Shown: one piece after another, positions 35,537 to 45,225 of the stretch
Layout: each line of letters opens with the position of its first letter
How positions within the stretch are numbered: position 1 is the stretch's first letter
Assembly: GCA_029974635.1 (NCBI GenBank)
Contig: JARKQY010000056.1
Location: forward strand, 1 to 64,000
Length of the DNA: 64,000 nucleotides
Origin: Bacillota bacterium
GTDB taxonomy: Bacteria > Bacillota > UBA4882 > UBA8346
Direction of reading: 5' to 3'
The notes under the pieces: model-generated
What the model was told of the DNA's origin: nothing
The model's database searches: none
What the model saw: the letters and a program-made list of their open reading frames with translations, nothing else
Position numbers and translations under genes: made by a program

Positions 35537-36958
35537 CTACACCCTGCATTTCCGCTTCGGCCATAACTTAAGCCGTGCTAATAAGATAGACCCCCATATT
35601 TGTCGGTTAAAAAATAACAACAAAAAAATGGAAGCAGCCATTAACAATGGTGTTTGCCAGTAATGATAATTGTTGAAATACAGCCATAAAAAAATGATTG
35701 AAATAATCGATAATGTTATTAGGTTAAAACGATTTATACGAATAATAAAATATTTTTGGGTTTGTTTCATCCGGATAAGCCATACAATTAAAAAAGCAAT
35801 CATAGTTGAAAGAGACGCCCCCTGAATGCCGATATACGGCACCATCAATATATTTAAAACGATATTAATCACTGCCCCGTAAACTGTAGTATAAAAAGCA
35901 CCTTTGGTCTCTTTGGAACTTAGATAGCCTGTCCCGTAAAATGCACTAAACGACGCAAATACAGCTCCAAAATATAAAAAAGGAACATATTCCCAAGCGT
36001 TAATAAACTTGACATTCACCATAAACGACATGAAATACTTCGTAAAAGCTAATAATACAATGATCGTAGAAAATTCTAATGTCATTAAACGGTTGAACAT
36101 TTTAGTATAAAACTGATCCCGGTCATTAGAATCGTACTCGGAGATGGCGCTTTCCTGCCAGGCTGAATAAAACACACTATTGATCATGACAATAATAGCC
36201 GGAAATTTATTAGCGATTGCATAGATTCCATTCGCTTCCGTACCTTTAAAATAATTAAGGATGTATCTGTCCGATACGTTCATAAACCACCAACTTAAAG
36301 CGGTCGGAATTAATGGTAGTGAATAAAAAGTGAGTTCCGCTAAAATTCTTTGATTGCTTTCCTTTATTTTTATATATTTGTAGATTTTTAGCGATTTCTC
36401 GAGATAAACAACCACAGTGATGGCAGCTAAAATACTTGATACTATTAATCCATCAACTCGCAATTTGCATACCGCCACCATTATGATATTGCTGATTAAG
36501 GTAACAAAAGTCATAATTACTCCAGAGACTGCATATCTGCGATTATCCTTCAATCCTCGGACAATCTGCATCCAAACACTGGAGACTAATGAAATATCGA
36601 ATTGAATCAAAATCCAATATTTATATTTTAAGTCAATAATAAAACTTATGACTAAGTAAACTGCATTAGCGATTATCAAGTTCCGCAACACAATAATAAC
36701 CGCGTTCGAAATGGTTTTCGTTCTATCTACATCATTCTTAGCATCTAATAGATACCTGTATAAACCATCACACATTTGAAAGGACACCAGCGGTGTAAGA
36801 AACAGTATTGATGTCATAATAAGATCAAAAAACCCGTAATCATGAGTGGATAAATAAAAAGTATAAAAAGGTAATAAAAGAAAATTTAAAAACTTTGAGC
36901 TGGAATTGCCGACGAAATAGATTATTATATTGTTTATAAGGGTTCTTTCTCTGTTCAT
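35537..36958 (-). CDS. wzx: Oligosaccharide flippase, Wzx-like (473 aa)
   Basis: Polysaccharide-transport (MATE/MOP superfamily) protein with about 12-14 helices; the first helix region IIIYFVGNSSSKFLNFLLLPFYTFYLS is typical of Wzx/RfbX. It flips the undecaprenyl-linked repeat unit across the inner membrane. The in-frame extension to 37054 overlaps the sugar transferase gene, so ATG 36958, five bases after that gene's stop, is preferred. Coding sequence is AT-rich like the polymerase gene. Confidence 0.88.
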   Translation of the reverse strand: MNRERTLINNIIIYFVGNSSSKFLNFLLLPFYTFYLSTHDYGFFDLIMTSILFLTPLVSFQMCDGLYRYLLDAKNDVDRTKTISNAVIIVLRNLIIANAVYLVISFIIDLKYKYWILIQFDISLVSSVWMQIVRGLKDNRRYAVSGVIMTFVTLISNIIMVAVCKLRVDGLIVSSILAAITVVVYLEKSLKIYKYIKIKESNQRILAELTFYSLPLIPTALSWWFMNVSDRYILNYFKGTEANGIYAIANKFPAIIVMINSVFYSAWQESAISEYDSNDRDQFYTKMFNRLMTLEFSTIIVLLAFTKYFMSFMVNVKFINAWEYVPFLYFGAVFASFSAFYGTGYLSSKETKGAFYTTVYGAVINIVLNILMVPYIGIQGASLSTMIAFLIVWLIRMKQTQKYFIIRINRFNLITLSIISIIFLWLYFNNYHYWQTPLLMAASIFLLLFFNRQIWGSILLARLKLWPKRKCRV

Positions 36959-36963
36959 AACAT

Positions 36964-38508
36964 TTAACAAGCCCCTCTTCTTCGCAGCACCACTTTCACA
37001 GTTTTCATCAACAGGATAAGATCCAACGCCAGCGACCAATTCCGTACATACCAAGCATCCAAAGAAAGACGGCCTTCAAAGGAAATTTCATTCCGGCCCC
37101 TTACTTGCCATAAACCGGTGATTCCGGGCATGGTTTCGCAAATTATATCCTTATAATCGCTCATTTGTTTCTGTTCCCGTAACAAGTAAGGCCGGGGTCC
37201 CACCAAACTCATGTCGCCTTTGAGCACAGTAAAGATTTGCGGCAGTTCATCCAGGCTAAGCCGGCGCAACCATTTACCCATCCGGGTAACCCGGGGATCA
37301 AAAGCCCGTAGTTTTGCATATTCCTGCCATTCTTCGGCCGCTTCCCGGTTATTGGCCAGAAATTGGTGCAGCAGTTTATCGCCTTCCACATACATGGTCC
37401 GGAACTTGTAACACTTAAATTTCCGGCCATTCTTTCCCAGACGGGCAGCGGCGTGAATTATGGAGCCCGGGGAATCAAGTTTAATTAAGACCGCAATGAT
37501 CAGCATCACCGGTCCGGAAATCAATAACACCGCTAACCCGAAGATTAAATCAAATATCCTTTTCAACAACAGATTATGAACGTCCAACAGATTATTGCGG
37601 ACCCGGAGCAGCACCATTTTTTGATAAAAGGAAAAATCGATTTCCAGGTTATTTAACGGCAGACCTTGGAGATCAGGCATTATCGCCACGTTTTTCACCA
37701 AAGGTTTCACTTGATGGATAAGTTTCGTTAATTCGGGAAGTTTGAGTTTCGGTAAGGCAATGACAACTTCGGATACGCCGCTTTGCACGATGGCCTCCTC
37801 CAAATTGTTTAGAGTGCCAATTACCGGATAAGAATGCTTGGCCGTTTGCTCGCCGTTATTTATAATAATTCCGGCAATCTGGTAACCCAAATCCGGGTTG
37901 TGCTGAAAACTACTAGCTAATAGCTCGATTGAATCTTTGGCGCCGATGACAACCACCGGTTGACGCCATAAACCGCAAGCGACTAAAAAGCGTTTTGCAA
38001 CATAATGACAGGTGATTAGATAAAAATTGATACATAACCAGGCCACTCCCACAAAAATTCGCGAGAGAGATTGGGACGTATCAGTCAAATGTAGAATTCC
38101 AACCATAAATAATGTGCCAAAAGTGGTTATTCTTAATAATTTTCCAGTGCATTTCCAGAATGACAACCGCCGCTGATAGAGTTTCTCATAGCAAATCATG
38201 CCAATATAAAAAAACGGGATTAGAAAATAAAAGAATTCATAGTTGGCCTCCACAAAAAACCGCCTTAAAAAAGGCCCGGGAGTAACCAGTAAACACGTCC
38301 AAACGGCAGTGTATAGACCTAATAAAACAGCGTTATAATCAACCGTTGATAAAATCAATACGGCCAGGAATTTCCGCAAATATTCCAAAAACCTTGACCG
38401 GGAAACGGAACTAGGCTGTGGGAATCGTTCAATTGGTTTATGCAGCGATATTTGCTCGTCATACTCTGAAACAGATGTAGCTAGAACATTAGAATTCTCC
38501 ACCCACAT
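36964..38508 (-). CDS. wbaP: Undecaprenyl-phosphate sugar-phosphate transferase, WbaP type (514 aa)
   Basis: Initiating enzyme of the capsule pathway. The N-terminal half has four to five membrane helices and a CoA-binding-like domain (VVVIGAKDSIELLA). The C-terminal half is the bacterial sugar transferase domain: KRIFDLIFGLAVLLISGP re-entrant helix, KFRTMYVEGDKLL, LRRLSLDELPQIFTVLKGDMSLVGPRP and PGITGLWQVRGR. It moves a sugar 1-phosphate, often galactose or glucose, onto undecaprenyl phosphate. Length fits the WbaP rather than the short WecP/PglC type. Confidence 0.93.
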   Translation of the reverse strand: MWVENSNVLATSVSEYDEQISLHKPIERFPQPSSVSRSRFLEYLRKFLAVLILSTVDYNAVLLGLYTAVWTCLLVTPGPFLRRFFVEANYEFFYFLIPFFYIGMICYEKLYQRRLSFWKCTGKLLRITTFGTLFMVGILHLTDTSQSLSRIFVGVAWLCINFYLITCHYVAKRFLVACGLWRQPVVVIGAKDSIELLASSFQHNPDLGYQIAGIIINNGEQTAKHSYPVIGTLNNLEEAIVQSGVSEVVIALPKLKLPELTKLIHQVKPLVKNVAIMPDLQGLPLNNLEIDFSFYQKMVLLRVRNNLLDVHNLLLKRIFDLIFGLAVLLISGPVMLIIAVLIKLDSPGSIIHAAARLGKNGRKFKCYKFRTMYVEGDKLLHQFLANNREAAEEWQEYAKLRAFDPRVTRMGKWLRRLSLDELPQIFTVLKGDMSLVGPRPYLLREQKQMSDYKDIICETMPGITGLWQVRGRNEISFEGRLSLDAWYVRNWSLALDLILLMKTVKVVLRRRGAC

Positions 38509-38589
38509 AAAATCCTCCGTATACTAATATTGAATTCCATCACTTACCCGATAAAAGGATAGATGGTTATTTTTCGATATGCTGCTGTT

Positions 38590-39270
38590 TTAACTGGATT
38601 TTTCATTATCGTAATAATAATGATAATAAGCATAATCACGGGTAATCTCCACCCGGTTAATGATGATCCCCAATAATTTGCCGCGGGCGTTCAAAATCAA
38701 TTCCTGGGCTTGGAGACCTATTTCCGGCTTTACCATACCCCTGGCAATGACCATAATCACACCGTCAACCCGTGAAGCCAATACGCAAGCATCGGTAACC
38801 GCTAAAACCGGCGGTGCATCAAAAATCAAGTAATCATATTGGGATTTCAACGCTAACATGATTTCCATCATCCGCTTCGATCCTAATAATTCCGAAGGGT
38901 TGGGAGGTACCGGACCGCTGGTTAACAGAGATAAATTATTAACTTCCGTTGACTGTACCAATTCCTCCGGAGGGATTTCCTCCACCAAGGCTTGGGTCAA
39001 TCCCCGGTTTTCCTTCCTAAAAATCCGGTATTGCACCGGCTTACGCAAGTCACAATCCAGGATAAGCACCCGTTTCCCCGACTGCGCCATAGCGACGGCC
39101 GTATTGGCGGCGGAGGTGGATTTCCCCTCACCGGGGCCCGCACTGGTAAATAGTAAGGTTTTTAAGTCACCGTCAATTTTGGAATACTGAATATTGGTGC
39201 GCAAAGTACGGTAAGCCTCAGCGACTGGCGACTTGATATTCTCATGAATAATTAAGCGATACTCTTTCAT
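38590..39270 (-). CDS. cpsD: Bacterial tyrosine kinase, CpsD/CapB type (226 aa)
   Basis: BY-kinase cytoplasmic domain with Walker A GPGEGKST (Lys50), Walker A' VLILDCDLRKP, Walker B YLIFDAPP, and a C-terminal tyrosine cluster DYAYYHYYYDNE that is the autophosphorylation tail. It is activated by the Wzz-like protein encoded 100 bp upstream and is reversed by the CpsB phosphatase of the same locus, together controlling capsule chain length and amount. Here kinase and membrane adaptor are separate polypeptides, the Gram-positive-type split. Confidence 0.95.
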   Translation of the reverse strand: MKEYRLIIHENIKSPVAEAYRTLRTNIQYSKIDGDLKTLLFTSAGPGEGKSTSAANTAVAMAQSGKRVLILDCDLRKPVQYRIFRKENRGLTQALVEEIPPEELVQSTEVNNLSLLTSGPVPPNPSELLGSKRMMEIMLALKSQYDYLIFDAPPVLAVTDACVLASRVDGVIMVIARGMVKPEIGLQAQELILNARGKLLGIIINRVEITRDYAYYHYYYDNEKSS

Positions 39271-39369
39271 TGATATACCTCAGTTATATTATCCTTTTCG
39301 ATTCCATTTTTGACAAAATCATATCCTTCCATACCTTGGGGAACACAGTGTTATTCCTACCAAACCCGG

Positions 39370-40824
39370 CTATTTAACCCGTCTGATAATTTGATGATTC
39401 ACCGCCAATTTCGCATCTTCAAATTCAGGGATATTTCCTAAAACCGGCACTCCGAGGTAGTGTCTGACATCGTCGGGGGTATCAATTGACTTATTAAGAT
39501 ATTCCAAAAGAAAAACCAGCCCGGTTCCGGCGAATAATCCCAATAAGGAACCGATTATGATATTCAAACTCTTTTTAGGCTCAATAGGTTTTTCAGGTGC
39601 TACCGCCTTGTCGATAATTTGTAAATCCATGGGTTGCATCATTTCGGCTATCTTGGCTTCCTCGAAACGTTTCGCCAACATAATGTATATCTCTTGCGCC
39701 ACGGAGGCATCCCTCATCAACCGGGTCAGTCCTTGCTCCTTGGCTGGCAACTTCAAGATCTCCATTTCATAGGCAGCCTGAATTTTGCCAATGGACTCAG
39801 CTTGGGCTTGAGCCGCTTTTATTTCCGCTTCCGATTGAAACTTGGTGAGTAGCATATTTTGATGAATGGGGTTTAAAGATGGCGCCTCGTCGTTAATCAC
39901 CCGGCTAATCTCGGTATTCAGTTTACTCTTGGTCTCTTCAATTTGAGCGCGGGTTGCCAAGACTTCGGGATGTTTGGCGGTATACTTCTCCAATAAACCG
40001 GTGAGATTGATCTCCAAGTCGGCAAGCTTGATGTTATATTGCTGAATTAGGGGGCTATCCGCCACCAATGATTTATTTTCGTGGAATAATTGGGTTTCAA
40101 CACTATTTAATGTTGCCTGGGCCGTTGCAATATTTAACTTATTTTCCGCGTCCAACCGGTCTATCTGGGCAAATCGCTCAACCAGCCCTTTGATCTCTTC
40201 AGCCGGCATTAAAATCTTTTGACTTTGTTTATAATCTTGCAGCTCTTGCTCGGTTTTTAACAGATGTTTTTGAGAGTCCTGAAATCGTGCCCCGATGAAA
40301 TCGCATAATGCAACTTGTTCGGAACGTTCCAAGCGGCTTAATCGTTCTAAAAATTCCTGCACCAAAGCATTGGTGACTGTTTTGGCTTCCACGGCGGATT
40401 TAGCTCTCACCATCACCTCTAAAATCTGGGTATTCTTTACCGGTTGGACATCAATGCGTTTTATCATCTCTTCATATGTAGTTGTAGGTGCCTTGCGACT
40501 CCCTGCCGAAATCTTCGGGATCACCGCTTCAATCACCGTACGGCTTTTTAAAATCTCCGCGTATGTGGCCATCAGTTGATCCATATAAGTGGTACTTGCC
40601 AATGGAATATTTGAAAACAATGAATCCGCCAAGCCGCCTCGTGGTTCTTTGATCCGCAGCATGGCAACCGCCTGGTAGGTGGGGGGCACCAAAAAACTGA
40701 TAATACCGGCTGATATGGCAGTAAACAGTGTCATACCAAGAATCAGCAAATATCTCTTTTTCAAAATCCCGAAAATATCGGTCAAATCAAATTTGATTTC
40801 ATCATTATCGGTTTCCGTTCTCAA
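39370..40824 (-). CDS. wzz: Polysaccharide co-polymerase / chain-length regulator, Wzz-GNVR type (484 aa)
   Basis: Two membrane helices (about residues 30-52 and 435-455) flank a long coiled-coil periplasmic region; the second helix is preceded by the PxxP-rich VAPEKPIEPKKSLNIIIG motif. The N-terminal Wzz domain and the GNVR region are both present. It forms the inner-membrane scaffold between Wzy, the BY-kinase and the outer-membrane export protein. The TTG start at 40824 has AAGGAG upstream. Confidence 0.92.
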   Translation of the reverse strand: MRTETDNDEIKFDLTDIFGILKKRYLLILGMTLFTAISAGIISFLVPPTYQAVAMLRIKEPRGGLADSLFSNIPLASTTYMDQLMATYAEILKSRTVIEAVIPKISAGSRKAPTTTYEEMIKRIDVQPVKNTQILEVMVRAKSAVEAKTVTNALVQEFLERLSRLERSEQVALCDFIGARFQDSQKHLLKTEQELQDYKQSQKILMPAEEIKGLVERFAQIDRLDAENKLNIATAQATLNSVETQLFHENKSLVADSPLIQQYNIKLADLEINLTGLLEKYTAKHPEVLATRAQIEETKSKLNTEISRVINDEAPSLNPIHQNMLLTKFQSEAEIKAAQAQAESIGKIQAAYEMEILKLPAKEQGLTRLMRDASVAQEIYIMLAKRFEEAKIAEMMQPMDLQIIDKAVAPEKPIEPKKSLNIIIGSLLGLFAGTGLVFLLEYLNKSIDTPDDVRHYLGVPVLGNIPEFEDAKLAVNHQIIRRVK

Positions 40825-40873
40825 AATCTCTAGACTCCTTATCTACAAGTAATACATTTATATACCGCGTAAA

Positions 40874-41500
40874 TCATTCCAATATCTCATGGATATTGTA
40901 TATTCCGTTTATAATAGGAAGAATATCCCGCACAAAACTCATTCCGTTTTTGGCTAAATAAACTACATCGCCATCCGCCAACTCGTAATTTTGCGAAAGA
41001 TCCCCTTTCTTTAAAATATTGTTTAAATTGACTTGTACATACTCATTTGTTGTTTTACGAACTACATAAACGGATTTTTTCGAAGCGTAGACTGTATAAC
41101 CGCCGGCCAATGAAACGGCGTCAAGCAAGTTATGCTGTTTATCAATCTCATACATTCCGGGCCGCGCTACTTCTCCTAAAACATAAACCCGAATGGTATG
41201 AAATTTAACTACATTTACTGTAACTTGGGGATCTTTAACGTATTCCAGCAATACCCGGGTAAGTTTGGCGCTTAGATCGGACGGCGTTAATCCGGCCGCT
41301 TGAATCTCGCCCGCCAACGGAAATGCTAGCTTTCCATCAGGACGTATCATTAACGACTTGACTTGAAGCTCTGCATATCCGTATACTTGAATATCCAATA
41401 TATCACCCGGGGCTAATTGATAGTCCGCGGCGAACCCTGTTGCCGTAAAAAATGAACCGAAGAAAATAAGGCAAAATATTAGTATGCTTCTACTTGACAT
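40874..41500 (-). CDS. wza: Wza/OPX-type polysaccharide export protein (208 aa)
   Basis: Signal peptide (about residues 1-24) followed by a Poly_export domain (YQLAPGDILDIQVYGYAELQ, DPQVTVNVV) and one SLBB domain (RVYVLGEVARPGMYEI, LLDAVSLAGGY). Proteins of this family form the outer-membrane or periplasmic exit path for capsule in diderm bacteria. It is short, lacks a lipobox and ends in an amphipathic segment, so it may need a separate barrel partner. ATG 41500 has GGAGG eight bases upstream; the in-frame extension to 41533 has none. Confidence 0.92.
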   Translation of the reverse strand: MSSRSILIFCLIFFGSFFTATGFAADYQLAPGDILDIQVYGYAELQVKSLMIRPDGKLAFPLAGEIQAAGLTPSDLSAKLTRVLLEYVKDPQVTVNVVKFHTIRVYVLGEVARPGMYEIDKQHNLLDAVSLAGGYTVYASKKSVYVVRKTTNEYVQVNLNNILKKGDLSQNYELADGDVVYLAKNGMSFVRDILPIINGIYNIHEILE

Positions 41501-41984
41501 TTCACTAACCTCCGGTGCTTGCATCGACAACAAGTTCTATCATATATACATATATAATTTTTTGAACGCCTTGGCTTTTAAGCCTAGGATACCGCTTATT
41601 ATTTAAAATATCGAGGGATAGTCTCGGTTCACGTTCAAACACAATAAATGGTACCATACTTTTCTTTAAAGGAATGTCGAATTTTACCAGTAGAATGGAA
41701 AAAAATATCTAAACCGGTTACAATCAAGATTCATAAGGTTTTTACCGCAAAATCAATGATATCTATTACGAATTTTAATGGTCCTTGTCAAGTATTAAAC
41801 GATTTTCTCAGTAAACATACCTAAACTTAAAAGATATTTTCAGATTGGCTCTCTTTTTCTAACCCCAATCATTAAATATTCGAATTACTAAATAACAATG
41901 GCTTAATTTGGGTTGCCCTGATTATTGCATCAACAATCTTCACAAAAAGAGCCATAACAACAGAGCGATAGCTCAAAACGGGTA
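41501..41984. other. Non-coding leader region of the capsule operon
   Basis: About 480 bp of AT-rich DNA with no supported gene. It must hold the promoter of the OPX-Wzz-kinase part of the operon on the minus strand, but no clear -35/-10 pair stands out. A short palindrome ATGGTACCAT lies near 41650. Confidence 0.4.
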
Positions 41985-42019
41985 TAAAAAAAGCACCATG
42001 ATATTTATACCTGGCGCTT
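41985..42019 (-). terminator. Intrinsic terminator after cpsB
   Basis: On the minus strand AAGCGCCA pairs with TGGTGCTT (one G-T pair) around a 13-base loop and is followed by seven T residues. It separates cpsB from the rest of the capsule genes, so those need their own promoter. Confidence 0.8.
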
Positions 42020-42123
42020 GAAATATTCAATCATGCATCCTCGCTTTCCAAAAGACCCGACGGCGGGGCATGATATATTATTAAATCGTAACCGGACTTC
42101 TGAAAGTATGATGGTTTTTCTTG

Positions 42124-42888
42124 CTACCTCACCAGCCTTTTCCGTTGATCCATTTTATTTACTTCGGGTATATTCAAAGATTGATTCAGAATTACCGCAG
42201 CGGGATTTTCCAACAATAGTTTCCTTTCCGTTTTTTCCCCAACCAATTCCCGGATTCTTTCCGCCGCTTCATTCAGTTTTGGCCGTCTGGACAAGATTCC
42301 ATGAGCATCGGAACCAATAAAATGAACCAGCCGGTTCAACAGGAATAACTCCGCCAAAGCAGCTGCTTGCTCACCCATTTTACCGGCGAGACTGGCACCG
42401 TTGATCTGAGTCAATATTCCCCGGCGAATCCAATCCAGTAATATTTGGGGAGTCCGGGCCAAAACCGGATGCCGTTCCGGATGCGCCAAGATCGGAATAA
42501 TTCCCCGGGATTGCAGCCGGAATAAAAAATCATCCACAAAACCGGGAATCTCCATCACCGGCAATTCAACCAACATATACTTGCCGCCATTGATACAATA
42601 AGGGCCCGGAATGGTAATCCTTTTTAAAAGCTCCATATTCACCGCCACTTCCGCTCCGGGGCAGATCCGTAAATCAAGCCCAAGCTCTCCGGCCGCATTT
42701 CGCAATCGTTGACAACCGGCCAATATCTCTTCCCAATCAGGTAAAAAATCACCTTCAATCACATGGGGTGTGGCTACGATTACGGTTGTGCCGTGTTCTT
42801 GCGCCATACTCAACATTTGTAACGCGGTATCGAGATCAGCCGGTCCATCATCGAGACCGGGAAGGATATGACAGTGAAGATCGAACAT
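42124..42888 (-). CDS. cpsB: Tyrosine-protein phosphatase, CpsB/PHP type (254 aa)
   Basis: PHP-fold metallophosphatase: MFDLHCHILPGLDDGP at the N-terminus, VATPHVIEGDF, LAHPERHPVLA and FIGSDAHG supply the metal-binding His and Asp residues. It dephosphorylates the tyrosine tail of the BY-kinase. ATG 42888 has a strong AAGGAGA site eight bases upstream, unlike the longer frame to 42918. It is the first capsule gene and is divergent from spoIIP. Confidence 0.94.
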   Translation of the reverse strand: MFDLHCHILPGLDDGPADLDTALQMLSMAQEHGTTVIVATPHVIEGDFLPDWEEILAGCQRLRNAAGELGLDLRICPGAEVAVNMELLKRITIPGPYCINGGKYMLVELPVMEIPGFVDDFLFRLQSRGIIPILAHPERHPVLARTPQILLDWIRRGILTQINGASLAGKMGEQAAALAELFLLNRLVHFIGSDAHGILSRRPKLNEAAERIRELVGEKTERKLLLENPAAVILNQSLNIPEVNKMDQRKRLVR

Positions 42889-43039
42889 GATTATCTCCTT
42901 GTATGTCAAGTTCTTCAACCTTCATTAGAAATACCAGTTGTAACCAATTATTAATTCGTTTATATGTCGAAAAACCCTTCCTTTTCCAATTTCTCCAGGT
43001 GAATTTTCCCCATCCAATACCAATGTAAGTACTTGTGAA

Positions 43040-43068
43040 GTATAAAAGTCAATTTTCAAACATAAATT
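43040..43068 (+). promoter_or_regulatory. Candidate sigma-E-type promoter of spoIIP
   Basis: GTATAAA (43040-43046), a 14-bp spacer and CATAAATT (43061-43068) resemble the mother-cell sigma-E consensus (about ATATT-N14-CATACANT). The start site would fall just before the GGGGTGA ribosome-binding site, so the leader would be very short. Confidence 0.35.
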
Positions 43069-43088
43069 TTTGTGGCGGGGTGATTTTT

Positions 43089-44243
43089 ATGAGCACCAAG
43101 ATAACAAAACGGACCTCAATAAACGAAATTATAACTTATTCGCTAATTATTTTAGCGGGAATTTTTTTAGTAGCGCTTGGAATACTCTCTACGCATATAT
43201 TGTTAAATGTAAAACGAAATATTACCTATAATTCCATTAGGCAGATTAACGGCGTCGTGCATCTTGATACTGCAACCAGTAAGTTTATTTTAAAAAAAGG
43301 GCTGCCATTGTTGGAAAAAACCATTGATGAAGATGACCCGGTAACACTCTTCCAAATAAATTGGAGTAAGATATATTGGCGCTTGGCGGCCAATATTAAG
43401 AGCGCGTACCCGCTGGAAATTATCCGGTCACAAATCCCATTATTGGCATTAACCAAGACCCAACCCAAGTTAATAATAAACCCGGTTAAAAATTTACCAC
43501 CCGTCATCCAACCGTCACAATTACCCGAAACTCCATCATCGCCTGATATTATACTCCCCAAATTAACCGAGGATCCGGTAGCATTAATTTATCATACGCA
43601 TGCCACTGAATCCTATATTCCCACCAGCGGTAAAGCTCATCTTAACAATCAATTGGGTGATGTGGTAAAGGTCGGAAGTTATTTACAGCAAATACTGGAG
43701 GAGAAATTTAAGTTGAAATGCATCCAGTCAAAGACAATTCATGACAAGATTCCGTTTCGGGAATCCTATAATCGCTCTCATATGACCGTATTAAATCATC
43801 TTCAAAAATATCCGGCTACTAAAATACTGATTGATCTTCACCGGGATGCGACACCGGGTTTACCGAACAATTGTATTATAAATGGGACTAAATGCGCCAC
43901 CATTTCATTTGTTGTCGGTAGTGACAAAATGGGACTACCTCATCCTCGTTGGAAAGAAAACTATGAGTTTGTCAAGAAGCTAAATGACAATATAGATCTG
44001 TATTACCCGGGTTTAAGCAATGGAATAATTATATCGGATGCCCGCTATAATCAACACATGCATACCCGTGCCGTATTAGTAGAGTTTGGTAACCAATTTT
44101 CCACATTAGAAGACGCATATAACGCTGTTGATTATTTTGCGGAAGTATTAGCGTATACATTAAATAGCGATACTACGCCGGGACAAACCACAATAAAAGA
44201 CAGTTCCACGGGTGTTGACAGCACCGCTGATACCGCCGACTAG
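43089..44243 (+). CDS. spoIIP: Stage II sporulation protein P, peptidoglycan hydrolase (384 aa)
   Basis: One N-terminal membrane helix (about residues 14-38), a variable Pro-rich linker (about 130-165) and the SpoIIP catalytic domain with VALIYHTHATESYIP, the KTIHDKIPFRESYNRS segment, ILIDLHRDA and a late LVEFGNQFS motif. SpoIIP acts as amidase and endopeptidase with SpoIID and SpoIIM during engulfment, thinning septal wall. ATG 43089 follows GGGGTGA; an upstream in-frame start at 43035 has no such site. It is transcribed alone, divergent from the capsule phosphatase gene. The C-terminal tail is low-complexity Thr/Asp/Ser. Confidence 0.93.
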   Translation: MSTKITKRTSINEIITYSLIILAGIFLVALGILSTHILLNVKRNITYNSIRQINGVVHLDTATSKFILKKGLPLLEKTIDEDDPVTLFQINWSKIYWRLAANIKSAYPLEIIRSQIPLLALTKTQPKLIINPVKNLPPVIQPSQLPETPSSPDIILPKLTEDPVALIYHTHATESYIPTSGKAHLNNQLGDVVKVGSYLQQILEEKFKLKCIQSKTIHDKIPFRESYNRSHMTVLNHLQKYPATKILIDLHRDATPGLPNNCIINGTKCATISFVVGSDKMGLPHPRWKENYEFVKKLNDNIDLYYPGLSNGIIISDARYNQHMHTRAVLVEFGNQFSTLEDAYNAVDYFAEVLAYTLNSDTTPGQTTIKDSSTGVDSTADTAD

Positions 44244-44380
44244 AGAAGTGCGAAAAATATTCGCTTGCAGCCACTGGCTCCCGCTCGCATGCCAGCCCAC
44301 CCGGCCAGCAGCGATGGAACCGCTTACAGCATTAAGCCGGTAATATACGTCCCGATTAGAACGCCCAGGTGGGCTCCAAA

Positions 44381-45208
44381 TTAGCGATTTTCTGAGCTTG
44401 ATAGAGCCTCCCGCGAATTCGAAAGAAACTCGTAAATCTCTTGGTTGACTGCGCCCGGATTATTCTGGTTAGCGTTATGCCCGGCGTTTTCGATCATGCG
44501 CAGCGTGCAGTTGGGATCACTTTCAGCCCAGGAAGCCGCGATTCTCCGTATATTCCCGGAGCGGTCGTCCGCTCCGCAGAGAAGCAGCACGGGCTTTGGA
44601 AAGCGGTATGCTTCATCCTCACGCAGACATGTCATGAGGGACATCATCACCGCAATGAAATCCGTCTTCTTCATTTGTGAGAAGAAACCACGCACGTACT
44701 CCTTTACAGCTTCGGTGTTGCCGCACGCGTCAGCGCTTTGACGTATCAAGGTTTTCCACGGATAGCAATAAAAAATAGGCTTTGTCAGTTTCAATACCAG
44801 CTTCGCTACTGGGACAGCCTGCCGGTATTCCGGGTACAATCCATTAATACGAGCTTTGAAACCAGTTCCGGCTTTCGATATAAGATTTCCTGCGCAAGAT
44901 TGCCTCCCATGGATTGACCGATGAGTACCGCATCGGAAATCTGATGCCTTTCGCAGAGCCTGAAAAAATCGTCAAGCATCTCGTCGAACCGCAACTTCTT
45001 TCCGGAAGCGAGCCTTGACAGGCCGTGGCCGCGCGTCCCACAGCAGCAGATTGAAGGAGTCGTCGAAAATTGGTAGCTGCGGTTCAAACATCCTGTGATC
45101 GCAGCCCGCGCCATGCAGGAAAACGACATAATCCGGTCCATTGCCCGGCCTGTGCCAATAGTGTATATCACAGCCTTCGTTTTGGAAGGTCTGGTGCTGT
45201 AAATCCAT
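44381..45208 (-). pseudogene. Alpha/beta hydrolase gene broken by two frameshifts
   Basis: Three overlapping frames together spell one alpha/beta hydrolase. The first (from ATG 45208, GGAGGT upstream) has YVVFLHGAGCDHRMFEPQ and NLLLWDAR; the second continues with GHGLSRLASGKK and the nucleophile elbow LIGQSMGGN; the third holds KPVLLLCGADDRSGN and the late His in IENAGHNANQNNPG. The breaks fall near 45027-45035 and near 44808-44818. All catalytic motifs are intact, so the damage is recent, or reflects sequencing errors. Confidence 0.75.
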
Positions 45209-45225
45209 AACCGTACCTCCACCGA

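Noticed and set aside
43035-43088. Upstream start for spoIIP
   Set aside because: In-frame extension overlaps the candidate promoter and lacks a ribosome-binding site; GGGGTGA before ATG 43089 is better.
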